Source of the DNA: CAWHOW01 sp963831005
GTDB lineage: Bacteria > Bacteroidota > Bacteroidia > Bacteroidales > CG2-30-32-10
Assembly (NCBI GenBank): GCA_963831005.1
Contig: CAWHOW010000049.1
Coordinates: 62,001 to 126,000 of the forward strand
Length of the DNA: 64,000 bases
Reading direction: 5' to 3'
Shown: piece after piece, positions 9,175 through 19,400 of the stretch
How the letters are laid out: the number at the start of each line of letters is the position of its first letter
Position numbering within the stretch: position 1 is the stretch's first letter
Position numbers and translations under genes: made by a program
Notes under the pieces: generated by a model
Told to the model about the DNA's origin: nothing
What the model saw: only the letters and a program-made list of their open reading frames with translations
The model's database searches: none

Positions 9175-9853
9175 ATATTATACTCCCTCCATCGAACAAT
9201 GGCCCGTTATATAGTTCAATTATCTCATAGCCTAATAACCGGACAAAGGATTTCACTTTTTCACCATCTTTATAATGCTTTAACGCTCCTAGAATAAATA
9301 ATTGATTCACATTTAATCCGCATGTTCCGCCAAAGAAGCCGTTTGGATGATTAGGCAGGATAATTTCATCGGGTGTAACCAGCAAAGCATTCAGGTTATG
9401 TTGTAAAAGTGTTTTATAAATGCCATTATCAGATGTTATAAAATGATCGTTTTTCAATGGAAGCAGGCTGCATCGGGAGAATCCCTGTTTTACATTAATT
9501 GAAGCATGTTCTTTGCAGGCATTTGTAATAGCAGTATCGGTAATATCAGTTCTGTGAATTAAATAATGCTCTGTAATTACTGCATTGTATCTGGCTGCTT
9601 CAGGATATGTTTTCTCAACGGGAAGCATGCCTTCGGTAAAGGAAACATTTTTATCACGAAGGATTTCTTTGTACTGTTGAGGCAGGTTTGGTGCAATAAT
9701 CAATCCCTTTATAGTATTGCAAAAGAAAATATCAGGATGACCGGAAATACTATTCTCTGTTATTCCCGAGGTTTTCAGCAGAACAAGTTCTCCGTATTTT
9801 TCCAACTTATTCTTTGCTTCTAAGGGTATCCTGTTATCCGCAATTATCAGCAT
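9161..9853 (-). CDS. DUF6873 family (GME-fold) protein
   Basis: This 230-residue protein shows ADNRIPLEAKNKLEKYGE, a HPDIFFCNT segment, a Tyr/His-rich centre (ITEHYLIHRTD), LLPLKNDHFITSD, and HPNGFFGGTCGLN, matching my recollection of the DUF6873 GME-fold family. The GME fold groups amidinotransferase-like and related proteins, but no reaction is assigned and the visible Cys in FGGTCG is only a candidate active-site residue. Its ATG lies 20 nt inside the end of the preceding radical SAM gene, which indicates translational coupling and a joint task. Confidence 0.75.
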   Translation of the reverse strand: MLIIADNRIPLEAKNKLEKYGELVLLKTSGITENSISGHPDIFFCNTIKGLIIAPNLPQQYKEILRDKNVSFTEGMLPVEKTYPEAARYNAVITEHYLIHRTDITDTAITNACKEHASINVKQGFSRCSLLPLKNDHFITSDNGIYKTLLQHNLNALLVTPDEIILPNHPNGFFGGTCGLNVNQLFILGALKHYKDGEKVKSFVRLLGYEIIELYNGPLFDGGSIIFIPQ

Positions 9854-10850
9854 GGTAATTCCTGTTTACTATAGAACTGTCAGCAATAAACTTCACTTTT
9901 CTGAAATGAGAGAGAAGCATTTGTTTATTCGATGCATTGTAGCCTATAGCATAATTCAACTGTGCAGGTGAAACATAAATACTGATCTCATCATTCTTTT
10001 CTTTGTGCAACAATTCCGACAATACATCTTTCCAAAGAGCTGTCATTACCAGTTCGCCGAAAGAAACATGAAAGGGTCCGGCAATCAACGATTCGCCGGA
10101 GATCAATCCTTCCGAAGGATGCAAGCCCATGCGCAAAACAGTTACATTTGTTTCTTCAAATATTTTATATACTTCTTTTGCCCATTCCACTGCTTGTTCA
10201 AGCGAAAGAGGTGTGTACGTCTTCTCTTTAAACAATAATTCAAGCTCAGTGTCTTTAATTACAAGTGTCGGATAAATGCGTGTATTATCGGCCTTAAGGG
10301 CCAAAATCTTTTTTGCAGTTGCTATAGATTTATCCAATGTATCTCCGGGCAACCCAAGCATCATCTGTAGCCCGAGAGAAAACCCTTTTGCTTTTATCAG
10401 TTCACTTGCACGAACTATTTCTTCTGCATTATGCCCCCTTCCCGTCAATTGCAACACTTCATCATCCATTGACTGAGCGCCAAGTTCAATAGTACTTACA
10501 TGATATGCTTTCACCAGTTGCAACACTGTTTCGTTAATATAATCTGGACGCGTTGATAAGCGAATGCCTTTAACTGTGCCCCTTTCAATATAGGGCTGAA
10601 TGAGACTTAAATAGTTTTCCTGCTCGCTAATGGGTATGCCGGTAAAATTGCCCCCGAAGAAACCAATTTCTATAAGGCTGTCTACGGTTGGAATAGTGGC
10701 AATATGCTGTTCTATTATTTTAATTATTTCTTCATCCGAAGGCTTGCTCTGACAACCGGATATGTTCCTCTGGTTGCAGTAAACGCACTGAAACGGACAA
10801 GCTAGTTGAGGAATGAAAATAGGGATAGTAAAATGTTTTAATGCCTTCAC
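9834..10850 (-). CDS. Radical SAM protein, short Elp3-like
   Basis: This 338-residue enzyme has the 4Fe-4S cluster motif CPFQCVYC (Cys 18, 22, 25), a glycine-rich FFGGNFTG SAM-binding segment, and the IRLSTRPDYI and IELGAQSMDD segments typical of the Elp3/HemN-like SAM superfamily. It lacks the GNAT acetyltransferase domain of true Elp3, so it is not a full tRNA-modifying elongator subunit, and the substrate is unknown. It appears to start with GTG at 10850, 14 nt after the stop of the SpoU methyltransferase gene, and it overlaps the DUF6873 gene by 20 nt. The three form a minus-strand operon. Confidence 0.87.
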   Translation of the reverse strand: MKALKHFTIPIFIPQLACPFQCVYCNQRNISGCQSKPSDEEIIKIIEQHIATIPTVDSLIEIGFFGGNFTGIPISEQENYLSLIQPYIERGTVKGIRLSTRPDYINETVLQLVKAYHVSTIELGAQSMDDEVLQLTGRGHNAEEIVRASELIKAKGFSLGLQMMLGLPGDTLDKSIATAKKILALKADNTRIYPTLVIKDTELELLFKEKTYTPLSLEQAVEWAKEVYKIFEETNVTVLRMGLHPSEGLISGESLIAGPFHVSFGELVMTALWKDVLSELLHKEKNDEISIYVSPAQLNYAIGYNASNKQMLLSHFRKVKFIADSSIVNRNYHADNCG

Positions 10851-10864
10851 GAGTCAAATAGCTC

Positions 10865-11398
10865 TTATTTTACATACATCTTTTTAAAAATTTCCCAAAC
10901 AACTATCCCTACACTTACAGAAATATTTAATGAATGTTTGGTCCCGAATTGTGGGATTTCAACACATTTATTAGCAAGGCTTATTAATTTCTCATCCACT
11001 CCGTTAATTTCGTTTCCAAATATTAAAGCGATTTTTTCGGAAGGCTGAAACGACAGTTCCTCTAAGCCAATGCTGCCTTCTACTTGCTCTACAGCAATTA
11101 TATTATAATTATTCTCTTTTAAACTATATATTGCATCAATTGTATTTTCAAAATATTTCCAATCTACCGATTCGGTAGCACCAAGAGCAGATTTATGTAT
11201 TTCTTTATTTGGAGGGGTTCCCGTAATTCCACATAAATATATAGCTTCAAGCCTGAAAGCATCTGCTGTGCGAAACACGGAACCAATATTATGTAGGCTC
11301 CTGATATTGTCGAGAATAATAATAATTGGTGTTTTAGAAGACTGTTTAAACTCTTCAACCGAAATCCTGTTTAATTCAGATAATTTCAACTTTCTCAT
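10865..11398 (-). CDS. SpoU/TrmH family RNA 2'-O-methyltransferase
   Basis: 177 residues with the three SPOUT signatures: motif 1 NIRSLHNIGSVFRTADAF (about 31-48), motif 2 ALIFGNEINGVDE, and motif 3 IPQFGTKHSLNISVSVGIV near the C-terminus, which forms the trefoil knot that binds S-adenosylmethionine. It is the size of the minimal family without an extra RNA-binding domain. The family methylates the ribose 2'-OH of tRNA or rRNA; the exact target cannot be read from sequence. First gene of a three-gene minus-strand operon, divergent from mutS. Confidence 0.9.
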   Translation of the reverse strand: MRKLKLSELNRISVEEFKQSSKTPIIIILDNIRSLHNIGSVFRTADAFRLEAIYLCGITGTPPNKEIHKSALGATESVDWKYFENTIDAIYSLKENNYNIIAVEQVEGSIGLEELSFQPSEKIALIFGNEINGVDEKLISLANKCVEIPQFGTKHSLNISVSVGIVVWEIFKKMYVK

Positions 11399-11452
11399 AA
11401 ATATTCATTTCCCCGATGTTAAAAAAATATGACTGATGCTATGATAATTTTC

Positions 11453-11460
11453 TAAATTTG
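11453..11460 (+). promoter_or_regulatory. Probable mutS -7 promoter element (TAAATTTG)
   Basis: TAAATTTG matches TAnnTTTG exactly and lies 32 nt upstream of the mutS start, in the divergent gap with the SpoU gene. No clear TTTG was found at -33. Confidence 0.5.
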
Positions 11461-11491
11461 TTTCAAATATTAAAATTGCAATAATAAGTAT

Positions 11492-14122
11492 TTGGACAAG
11501 AATAAAGAAAATAATGTTGTAGAAACTCCCTTAATGAAGCAGTATTTCGCTATTAAGGCTAAATATCCTGATGCGCTTCTTTTGTTCAGGGTTGGCGATT
11601 TCTATGAGACTTTTGGCGAGGATGCCATTAAAACATCAGGTATTTTAGGAATTGTTCTCACGCGCAGGGCCAACGGAGCTGCTCAGTTTGTCGAATTAGC
11701 AGGGTTTCCATATCACGCTCTCGATACATATTTACATAAATTAGTTAATGCCGGACATAGAGTTGCTATCTGCGACCAGCTTGAAGACCCGAAGCTTGCT
11801 AAGAAGATTGTAAAAAGAGGAGTTACCGAACTTGTTACACCCGGTGTATCACTGAATGATAAAATTCTTGACCATAAAACAAACAATTTCCTTGCAAGCA
11901 TTCATCTTGAAAACAAAATTACAGGGGTCTCTTTCCTAGATATCTCCACAGGAGAATTTCTAATTGCACAGGGACGCAATGAATATATTGATAAGCTTCT
12001 TCAGAGTTTTCGACCAAGTGAAGTTATCGTTCAAAAGAATAAACTACGCCAGTTCCAGGAATTATTCGGTGAGAAATTCTTTACCAGCACCTTTGAAGAT
12101 TGGGTTTTTACTAAAGACTTTTCATACGAAATACTGACAAAACATTTTGGCACAATATCTCTTAAAGGTTTTGGTGTTGAAAATATGGAACACGGCATTA
12201 TTGCCGCAGGTGCTTCCCTACATTATCTTTCCGAAACACAGCACGACAAGATTCAGCATATCAATAAAATTGCCCGTATCGAAGAAGATCGCTATGTGTG
12301 GCTCGACAGGTTTACTATTCGCAACCTTGAATTACTGAATACGAATAATGAAAATGCCCGTACACTCATAGATGTTATCGATCAGTCTATTTCCCCTATG
12401 GGCTCCCGCCTGATGAAGCGCTGGATGTTGCTTCCGCTTAAGGATAAACTACCCATTGAAGAAAGACTGAATATAGTTGCTTACTTATTGAAGCATGAAA
12501 AACTTTCAGAATTACTGCGCCAGAACATCAAATTTATAGGGGATATAGAACGCCTAATTTCAAAAGTTGCTGTCGGGAAGATATCACCTCGTGAAGTGAT
12601 ACAATTGAAAAGAGCTTTGGATGCTATAGTTCCTATTAAAAATGAATGTAGCAAAGCCTCTGATGATGCACTTAAAAAAATTGCCGAACAATTAAATCCC
12701 TGCACTTTAATCAGCGAGAAAATTGGGAAGGAGATAAATGCCGATCCTCCTGCTTTGGTTGCAAAAGGAAATGTTATCAATACTGGTGTTAACAAGGACC
12801 TTGATGAATTGCGAAACTTATCTTTCTCTGGAAAAGATTACCTGCTTCAGATACAGCAACGTGAAATTGAACGCACGGGTATTTCGTCTTTAAAAGTAGC
12901 CTATAATAATGTGTTTGGCTATTATCTTGAAGTCACAAACACGCATAAGGATAAAGTCCCTGCCGACTGGCAGCGTAAGCAAACCCTTGTAAATGCTGAA
13001 AGATATATCACCGAGGAGTTAAAGCAATATGAGGAAAAAATTCTCGGTGCAGAAGAAAAGATACTTGCAATAGAAACGACTCTTTTTAATGAATTGGTGC
13101 TTTCATTGATGGATTATATTGAGCCTGTTCAGTTAAATGCATCGCTTATTGCACGACTCGACTGTCTTCTATCGTTTGCTGCAGTTGCAGAAAAGAATAA
13201 TTATTGCCGTCCTGAGATCAGTGAATCGCTGGTTGTTGATATTAAAAAAGGAAGGCATCCTGTTATTGAGCAGCAACTGCCAACAGGGGAGGAATACATT
13301 TCAAATGATGTCAATCTGGATAATGAGCAGCAACAAATACTCATCATTACCGGCCCCAATATGTCAGGAAAATCTGCATTGCTAAGGCAAACAGCTTTGA
13401 TAGTTCTTCTTGCACAAATGGGAAGTTATGTACCTGCCGAAAGTGCAAACATCGGTCTTGTTGACAAGATATTTACCCGTGTTGGAGCATCTGATAATAT
13501 TTCTTCGGGCGAATCTACTTTCATGGTCGAGATGAACGAAACCGCCAGCATCCTGAACAATATTTCCGACAGGAGCCTTATCCTTCTTGATGAAATTGGA
13601 CGAGGCACAAGTACGTATGATGGTATTTCTATTGCCTGGGCTATTGCTGAATTCTTGCACGAACATCCTCTTTTCAGGGCAAAAACATTGTTCGCTACCC
13701 ATTATCACGAATTGAATGAAATGGCTTCGTCCATGCTAAGGATAAAGAATTTTCATGTTTCCGTAAAGGAAATAAATAATAAAGTGATATTCCTTCGCAA
13801 GCTGGTTCCCGGCGGAACTGAGCATAGTTTCGGGATACATGTGGCAAAAATGGCAGGCATGCCTTCAAAAGTTATAGATACGGCAAACGAGATACTTGTT
13901 CAGCTTGAAAAATCGCACAGCAGCGAAGAACTTACTAAAAAGGCAAAGGAAATTTCGAAACGCAACCAGCAACTTAAAGATTTCCAACTTAGCTTTATTC
14001 AGCTTAACGACCCTCTTCTAGAACAGATAAAACAGGATATCCTCAACATTGATATCGATACGCTTACACCTGTTGAAGCCCTGATGAAGCTTAACGAGAT
14101 AAAAAAACTGTTAGGGAAATAA
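11492..14122 (+). CDS. mutS: DNA mismatch repair protein MutS
   Basis: 876 residues, full length for MutS. The mismatch-contacting Phe-x-Glu is present in FRVGDFYETFGEDA near residue 38. The ATPase domain has Walker A GPNMSGKS, the SSGESTFMVEM loop, Walker B LILLDEIGRGTSTYDG and the ATHYHEL switch. The MutS dimer recognises mispairs and recruits MutL. TTG at 11492 is chosen because the encoded N-terminus (ETPLMKQYFAIKAKYPDA) aligns with other Bacteroidota MutS and the first ATG, at residue 15, would cut into it. A TAAATTTG promoter element lies just upstream. The stop is followed by a 21-bp tandem array. Confidence 0.97.
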   Translation: MDKNKENNVVETPLMKQYFAIKAKYPDALLLFRVGDFYETFGEDAIKTSGILGIVLTRRANGAAQFVELAGFPYHALDTYLHKLVNAGHRVAICDQLEDPKLAKKIVKRGVTELVTPGVSLNDKILDHKTNNFLASIHLENKITGVSFLDISTGEFLIAQGRNEYIDKLLQSFRPSEVIVQKNKLRQFQELFGEKFFTSTFEDWVFTKDFSYEILTKHFGTISLKGFGVENMEHGIIAAGASLHYLSETQHDKIQHINKIARIEEDRYVWLDRFTIRNLELLNTNNENARTLIDVIDQSISPMGSRLMKRWMLLPLKDKLPIEERLNIVAYLLKHEKLSELLRQNIKFIGDIERLISKVAVGKISPREVIQLKRALDAIVPIKNECSKASDDALKKIAEQLNPCTLISEKIGKEINADPPALVAKGNVINTGVNKDLDELRNLSFSGKDYLLQIQQREIERTGISSLKVAYNNVFGYYLEVTNTHKDKVPADWQRKQTLVNAERYITEELKQYEEKILGAEEKILAIETTLFNELVLSLMDYIEPVQLNASLIARLDCLLSFAAVAEKNNYCRPEISESLVVDIKKGRHPVIEQQLPTGEEYISNDVNLDNEQQQILIITGPNMSGKSALLRQTALIVLLAQMGSYVPAESANIGLVDKIFTRVGASDNISSGESTFMVEMNETASILNNISDRSLILLDEIGRGTSTYDGISIAWAIAEFLHEHPLFRAKTLFATHYHELNEMASSMLRIKNFHVSVKEINNKVIFLRKLVPGGTEHSFGIHVAKMAGMPSKVIDTANEILVQLEKSHSSEELTKKAKEISKRNQQLKDFQLSFIQLNDPLLEQIKQDILNIDIDTLTPVEALMKLNEIKKLLGK

Positions 14123-14138
14123 TTTCCATCACAACAGA

Positions 14139-14390
14139 CAATCGTTCTCAGCACATAATCAATTGTTCTCAGCCCAAAGACAATTGTTCTCGGCCCAAAG
14201 ACAGTTGTTCTCGGCCCAAAGACAGTTGTTCTCGACCCAAAGACAATTGTTCTCAGCCCAAAGACAGTTGTTCTCGTCCCAAATTGCTCGTCCCAAAGAC
14301 AGTTGTTCTCGGCCCAAAGACAATTGTTCTCGGCCCAAAGACAATTGTTCTCGACCCAAAAACAATTGTTCTCGGCACTTAATCAATTTA
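14139..14390. repeat. 21-bp tandem array between mutS and yifB
   Basis: About eleven head-to-tail units built around TTGTTCTCGGCCCAAAGACAA-like sequence, period 21 bp, with edge units degenerate (CACATAATC, CACTTAATC) and one shortened unit near 14280. The unit junction is ACAATTGT or ACAGTTGT, an 8-bp palindrome or near-palindrome. Because 21 is a multiple of 3, long frames are open on both strands (FSAQRQL-type and LGREQLS-type heptads), but neither has a credible start signal, so I do not call a gene. It fills most of the 311-bp gap. Confidence 0.9.
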
Positions 14391-14433
14391 TATGTATTTT
14401 TACATGTTAATTGATGTATGAAACTTCAATAAT

Positions 14434-15972
14434 ATGCTTGTAAAAACCTACGGCGGCTGCGTTCATGGTGTTAATGCCACTACTATCACCATTGAAGTCA
14501 ATATAGATAGTGGCGTAGCTTTTTTCCTTGTCGGATTACCCGATAATGCGGTAAAAGAAAGCCACCAACGTATAGAAGCGGCATTAAAAAATATAGGCCA
14601 TAAGATACCGGGTAAAAAGATTACCATCAACATGGCTCCCGCAGACATCCGTAAGGAAGGTTCTTCCTACGATCTTCCCATAGCTATTGGCATACTTGCA
14701 GCAGATGGTAAGATAAATGCTGAAAATATCGGGCAGTATATCATTATGGGAGAACTCTCTTTAGATGGAAGTCTTCAGCCAATAAAAGGAGCTTTACCTA
14801 TTGCTATTCAGGCTAAAAAGGAGAATTTCAAAGGATTCATTCTTCCAAAACCTAATGCAATGGAAGCCGCAATTGTCAGCGGTCTTGATGTTTATGGCGT
14901 GGAGAATATTATAGAAGTGATTGATTTCTTTAATGATAAATCAGATATTGAACCAATTAGTGTTGATACTACTAAGGAATTTTATTCACGATTAAATGAA
15001 TATGAATTTGATTTTTCGGAGGTCAAAGGGCAGGAGAATATCAAGCGTTCGCTTGAAATAGCCGCCGCCGGTGGGCATAATGTAATACTAATTGGTCCTC
15101 CGGGTGCCGGAAAAACAATGCTTGCCAAGCGGCTCCCTTCAATTCTTCCTCCCTTAAATCTTAATGAAGCCCTTGAAACGACCAAGATACATTCGGTTGC
15201 AGGAAAGATTGGAAGGAACACTTCGCTTGTTTCAGTTCGCCCGTTTCGTTCGCCCCATCATACAATTAGTGATGTGGCTTTAGTTGGCGGTGGTTCTAAT
15301 CCTCAGCCCGGTGAGATTTCAATGGCTCATAATGGCGTTCTTTTCCTGGACGAATTACCCGAATTTAAACGGACTGTTCTAGAAGTGCTTCGTCAGCCAC
15401 TTGAGGAGAGAATGGTAACAATTTCTCGTTCAAAGTATAGTGTGGAATATCCCGCCAGTTTTATGCTTGTTGCTTCAATGAATCCTTGTCCCTGCGGCTA
15501 CTACAATCATCCGGAAAAAGATTGTGTGTGCGCTCCCGGTATTGTTCAGAAATATTTGAACAAAATTTCAGGGCCACTTTTAGACAGGATTGACATCCAT
15601 GTGGAGGTAACTCCTGTTCCTTTTAAGGAATTATCAAGTATACGTGAAGCTGAAAAGAGTTCAACTATCCGCGAAAGAGTGGTTACTGCAAGACTGATAC
15701 AGGAAAAACGTTATGAAAATATGGATGGTATTTACTGTAATGCCCAGATAACTTCTAAACTTTTAAGAACTATTTGCAAGATTGACGAAACGGGGCAAAA
15801 TCTTCTAAAGACTGCTATGGATAAACTAAGTCTTTCTGCCCGTGCGTACGACCGCATACTTAAAGTAGCGCGTACCATTGCCGACCTGGACAGCAGCGAT
15901 GATATTAAAACCGAACACCTTGCCGAAGCTATTCATTACAGGAGCTTAGACAGGGAAAACTGGGCAGGATAA
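14434..15972 (+). CDS. YifB/ComM family Mg-chelatase-like AAA+ ATPase
   Basis: 512 residues with the family layout: an N-terminal ChlI-like domain (VHGVNATTITIEV, GLPDNAVKESHQRIEAAL), a central AAA+ domain with Walker A GPPGAGKTM, Walker B LFLDELPEF, and the C-terminal Cys-containing segment NPCPCGYYNHPEKDCVC, then LLDRIDIHVEV. Characterised ComM is a hexameric helicase promoting branch migration during natural transformation, and a comparable recombination role is likely. ATG at 14434 follows array 1 directly. Downstream are a second 21-bp array and a hairpin. Confidence 0.93.
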   Translation: MLVKTYGGCVHGVNATTITIEVNIDSGVAFFLVGLPDNAVKESHQRIEAALKNIGHKIPGKKITINMAPADIRKEGSSYDLPIAIGILAADGKINAENIGQYIIMGELSLDGSLQPIKGALPIAIQAKKENFKGFILPKPNAMEAAIVSGLDVYGVENIIEVIDFFNDKSDIEPISVDTTKEFYSRLNEYEFDFSEVKGQENIKRSLEIAAAGGHNVILIGPPGAGKTMLAKRLPSILPPLNLNEALETTKIHSVAGKIGRNTSLVSVRPFRSPHHTISDVALVGGGSNPQPGEISMAHNGVLFLDELPEFKRTVLEVLRQPLEERMVTISRSKYSVEYPASFMLVASMNPCPCGYYNHPEKDCVCAPGIVQKYLNKISGPLLDRIDIHVEVTPVPFKELSSIREAEKSSTIRERVVTARLIQEKRYENMDGIYCNAQITSKLLRTICKIDETGQNLLKTAMDKLSLSARAYDRILKVARTIADLDSSDDIKTEHLAEAIHYRSLDRENWAG

Positions 15973-16030
15973 GAGTAAAAAGCTGTTCGCTGATTACAGA
16001 TTTTAGTTGCAGCGATTCTTATTAATATCA

Positions 16031-16156
16031 CTTTCCTTTGAAAGAACATCGCTTTCCTTTGAAAGAACATCACTTTCTTTTGAAGGAACATCACTTTCCT
16101 TTGAAAGAACATCACTTTCTTTTGAAGGAACATCGCTTTCCTTTGAAAGAACATCA
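16031..16156. repeat. 21-bp tandem array downstream of yifB
   Basis: Exactly six 21-bp units starting CTTTCCTTTGAAAG, in two variants (CCTTTGAAAG and CTTTTGAAGG) that largely alternate in the order A A B A B A. Each A unit holds the small inverted repeat CTTTC-CTTT-GAAAG. The sequence is unrelated to the array at 14.1 kb but has the same period. Confidence 0.9.
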
Positions 16157-16161
16157 CTTCG

Positions 16162-16191
16162 TTAACAATAGCAAACCTTGCTTATTGTTAA
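16162..16191 (+). terminator. Hairpin, possible yifB terminator
   Basis: TTAACAATAGCAA, ACC, TTGCTTATTGTTAA forms a long stem with one bulged A, followed by ATTTT. The T run is short, so it could be a terminator or simply an RNA hairpin. The rest of the 15973-16436 gap holds the 21-bp array before it and, after it, an AT-rich region with a TTGTTAACAA palindrome near 16350. Confidence 0.5.
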
Positions 16192-16285
16192 ATTTTAACA
16201 ATAATATTATTACTAACATTTTTAGTTTTAATCGAACCAACAAATAATCTGAAAGTTATATTTTATTATAGTAAAAACTTTAAAA

Positions 16286-16293
16286 TATATTTG
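16286..16293 (+). promoter_or_regulatory. Possible -7 element (TATATTTG) for adhesin operon
   Basis: TATATTTG fits TAnnTTTG and lies 143 nt upstream of the adhesin ATG. The -33 region is T-rich but not TTTG. A leader of about 135 nt would result. Confidence 0.4.
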
Positions 16294-16436
16294 CAATCAG
16301 AAAATGTTTATTGTATTTTTACAAAGATTTATTAACAATCGCGTAACCCTTGTTAACAAATAACCGTTTAATGTTAAAATTTATAGTATTTATTGATATA
16401 ATTCGATAATAACATAATTATTAAAATGTTAATATT

Positions 16437-19400
16437 ATGAAGAAATTACTATTTACCTTATTACTATGTTGCTTCGCTGCATTAATACATGCTCAAGTTG
16501 TAGTTACTATCGGAGTTAATGGTCCTCTTGTTGGTCCTCCGCAAGATACTGTTATACTTTGCGGTATTGACGATGATGTGACATTAGTTGGCTGGGCTAC
16601 CGGAGGTACAGCACCATATATATATACCTGGATTGATCCGTCTGGACAAACCGTTCCAACTGCAGATGATTCTATAGCAATATTTACTTCAGCTTCTTAT
16701 GGCACTTATAAAGTTTATTGTCAGGCACAAGGTGTAAGTGGACCTGCAGGGTTGGATTCCATAATTGTTGTAGTTGGTAAAGTACCCCAATTAACTTACC
16801 CTTTGAATCAAACAATTTGTAAAGGAAGTTGTGTTAATCTTAATTGTTCCACATCCGGAGCTCAAGGCGGAAATTTATTGGTTTGGTATTTGAGCAATGA
16901 GGGTGGGACTATCGAAGCAGCTACCTACGGCACTTCCCCTTTTAGCCTTCCATATAATGCTTGCCCTAATTTCACTACTAATTATTGGGCCACTGCTTAC
17001 GATACCAGTACTGGTTGTTCTAAATCTAAAGAAGTCAAAGTTACTGTTTCAACTGTTTTTGCAACAGCAAAGGCTAATCCAGGCTTTATTTGTATTGGCA
17101 ACCAATCACATCTTTCAGTTGTGATTACCGGAAATGGTACACCGCCATATACATACAGTTGGAGCCCTATTGCAGGCCTTAGCAACCCGAATATTTCAAA
17201 CCCTATAGCCACACCTGGTATACCTACCATTTATTGTGTTACGGTAACAGATAAAAATGGTTGTAGTGCAGAGTCCTGTGTAACAGTTAATCTACCCATG
17301 GCCCCGGTTATTAAAGATGATACTACTATATGTCATGGCGGTTGTGCAACATTAACCGTTGATACAGTGGGTACTTATGCGCATTTTTTTCAATGGAGCA
17401 GCACGCCTAAAGATACTATATCCATAGTAGTTTGTCCGCCTGCAACAACAATTTACACGGTCACAGTAACTGAAGGTGGCACTTGTACTGCTTCCGCCTC
17501 TGCAACTGTAACAGTAAGCACTCCTGTAGTTGCCCATGCAGGAGCAGCAACACAGATATGTTCTCTTGCATGTGTTACCATAGGAGGGGCACCAACTGGC
17601 AGTGGCGGAACGCCTCCATATACGTATAACTGGAGCAGTTCGCCAGCAGGATTTTCCTCAAATGTTGCAGATTCACTTGTCTGTCCAACTGTGAATACGA
17701 CTTATTACGTAACCGTTACAGATGCTTTAGGATGTACCGATGTTGATTCGGTAAAAATTAATCTTTTTCCACAACTAATAGTCAATGCCGGTGACGATAC
17801 TACTATTTGCAGCGGGAGTTGTGTAACTATAGGATGGCACCCGACAGCTTCCGGTGGAACGCCTGCTTATACATATGCATGGAGCCCCGCAGCAGGCTTA
17901 AACTTTATTAATATTTCCAACCCCACAGCTTGTGTTGCCGCCCCTGCTACATATACAGTAACAGTAACAGATGCTCATGGATGTTCGGCCAGCAGTGATG
18001 TTGTTCTGAGTATTAGCCCCTTGCCTCTGGTATATAATGTTACAGGGGGAGATACCTTAATATGTCCAAGTACCGGAATAACTATTGGATTAGATAATTC
18101 CCAGGTGGGAATTTCCTATATCCTTGTTTTAAACGGAATTCCGCCATATTTGGATACTGTTAATGGAACAGGCGCTGCCATTACTTTTGGAATTTATTCA
18201 ATTCCGGGTATTTATACTGTAATTGGATTTGATCCTGCTACAGGTTGTTCCATTCAAATGGCCGATAGCGCCATGATTACTAATTTTCCTTTACCTCCTT
18301 TATCTATTACGGGTCCGGATACTATGTGTGCCGGAATAGGCGGTAATAAGTACTATACGCCAAATCAACCGGGAATGGTTGGTTTTATCTGGCATACTTC
18401 AGCCGGTGGAATAATAACGGATACCGTATCACCTGACACTGTGTTGGTTAAATGGGCCATTTCAGGAAAACAGGCAATAAGTGTAACATACACTTATGCC
18501 AATGGTTGTCAGAATACATTTATAGATTCAGTTTTTGTTCGCCCTTTAACTGTGCCAACAATAACTGGCCCAGCCGGGGTTTGTACTGCAACATCAGGAA
18601 ATATTTATGGGACACAATCAGGTATGAGTGATTATGTCTGGAGTATTTCCGGGGGAACAATAGATATAGGACAGGGAACAGACACAGTATCTGTTACATG
18701 GAATACTTCAGGAGTTGACACATTATGGGTTGATTATACAGATATTCATGGCTGTAGTGATACGGTAGCTACGATGTATCTGGTTACCGTAGCACCTTTG
18801 GCAGTTGCTCCAACATCCGTAAAAGTTGATACAAATAATTTTTGCTATGGAGCTGTTGCTACCATTACTCTGACAGCAATAGGCGGAAGCGGTACAACGC
18901 TAAACTGGTATAGCGGTTCGTGCGTAGGCGGGGTCTATGTTGGATCAGGCACTCCATTGATAATACCAGCACCTACAACGACAACTGCATATTTTGCATC
19001 ATGGGCAAATGCTTGCGATACGTCAAACTGTGCTGTTAAAGTAGTAATAGTGAACCCATTGCCTGTACCATCTTTATCCGGGCCGGCATCGGTTTGCGTT
19101 GCGTCAACAGGAAATGCATATACAACAGATCCGGGAATGACAAACTATATATGGAGTGTTACAACTGGTGGTGACACAACAGCCGGAGGATCAACATCCG
19201 ACAATACAATAACCATAAAATGGACTATTCCGGGGAACGATACTGTAAGAGTAAATTATACAGATCCGAATGGATGTACCGACTCAACATTCGCAATATA
19301 TTATGTAAGAGTAAATCCATTACCTGTGCCTGTGATAACAGGGCCAAATACTGTATGTGTAGGCTCGACTGTCATTTATGGGACGGATACAGCAATGAAT

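Noticed and set aside
14159..14414. Heptad genes on both strands of the 14-kb array
   Set aside because: Both frames are products of a 21-bp repeat, with no credible start or upstream signal.
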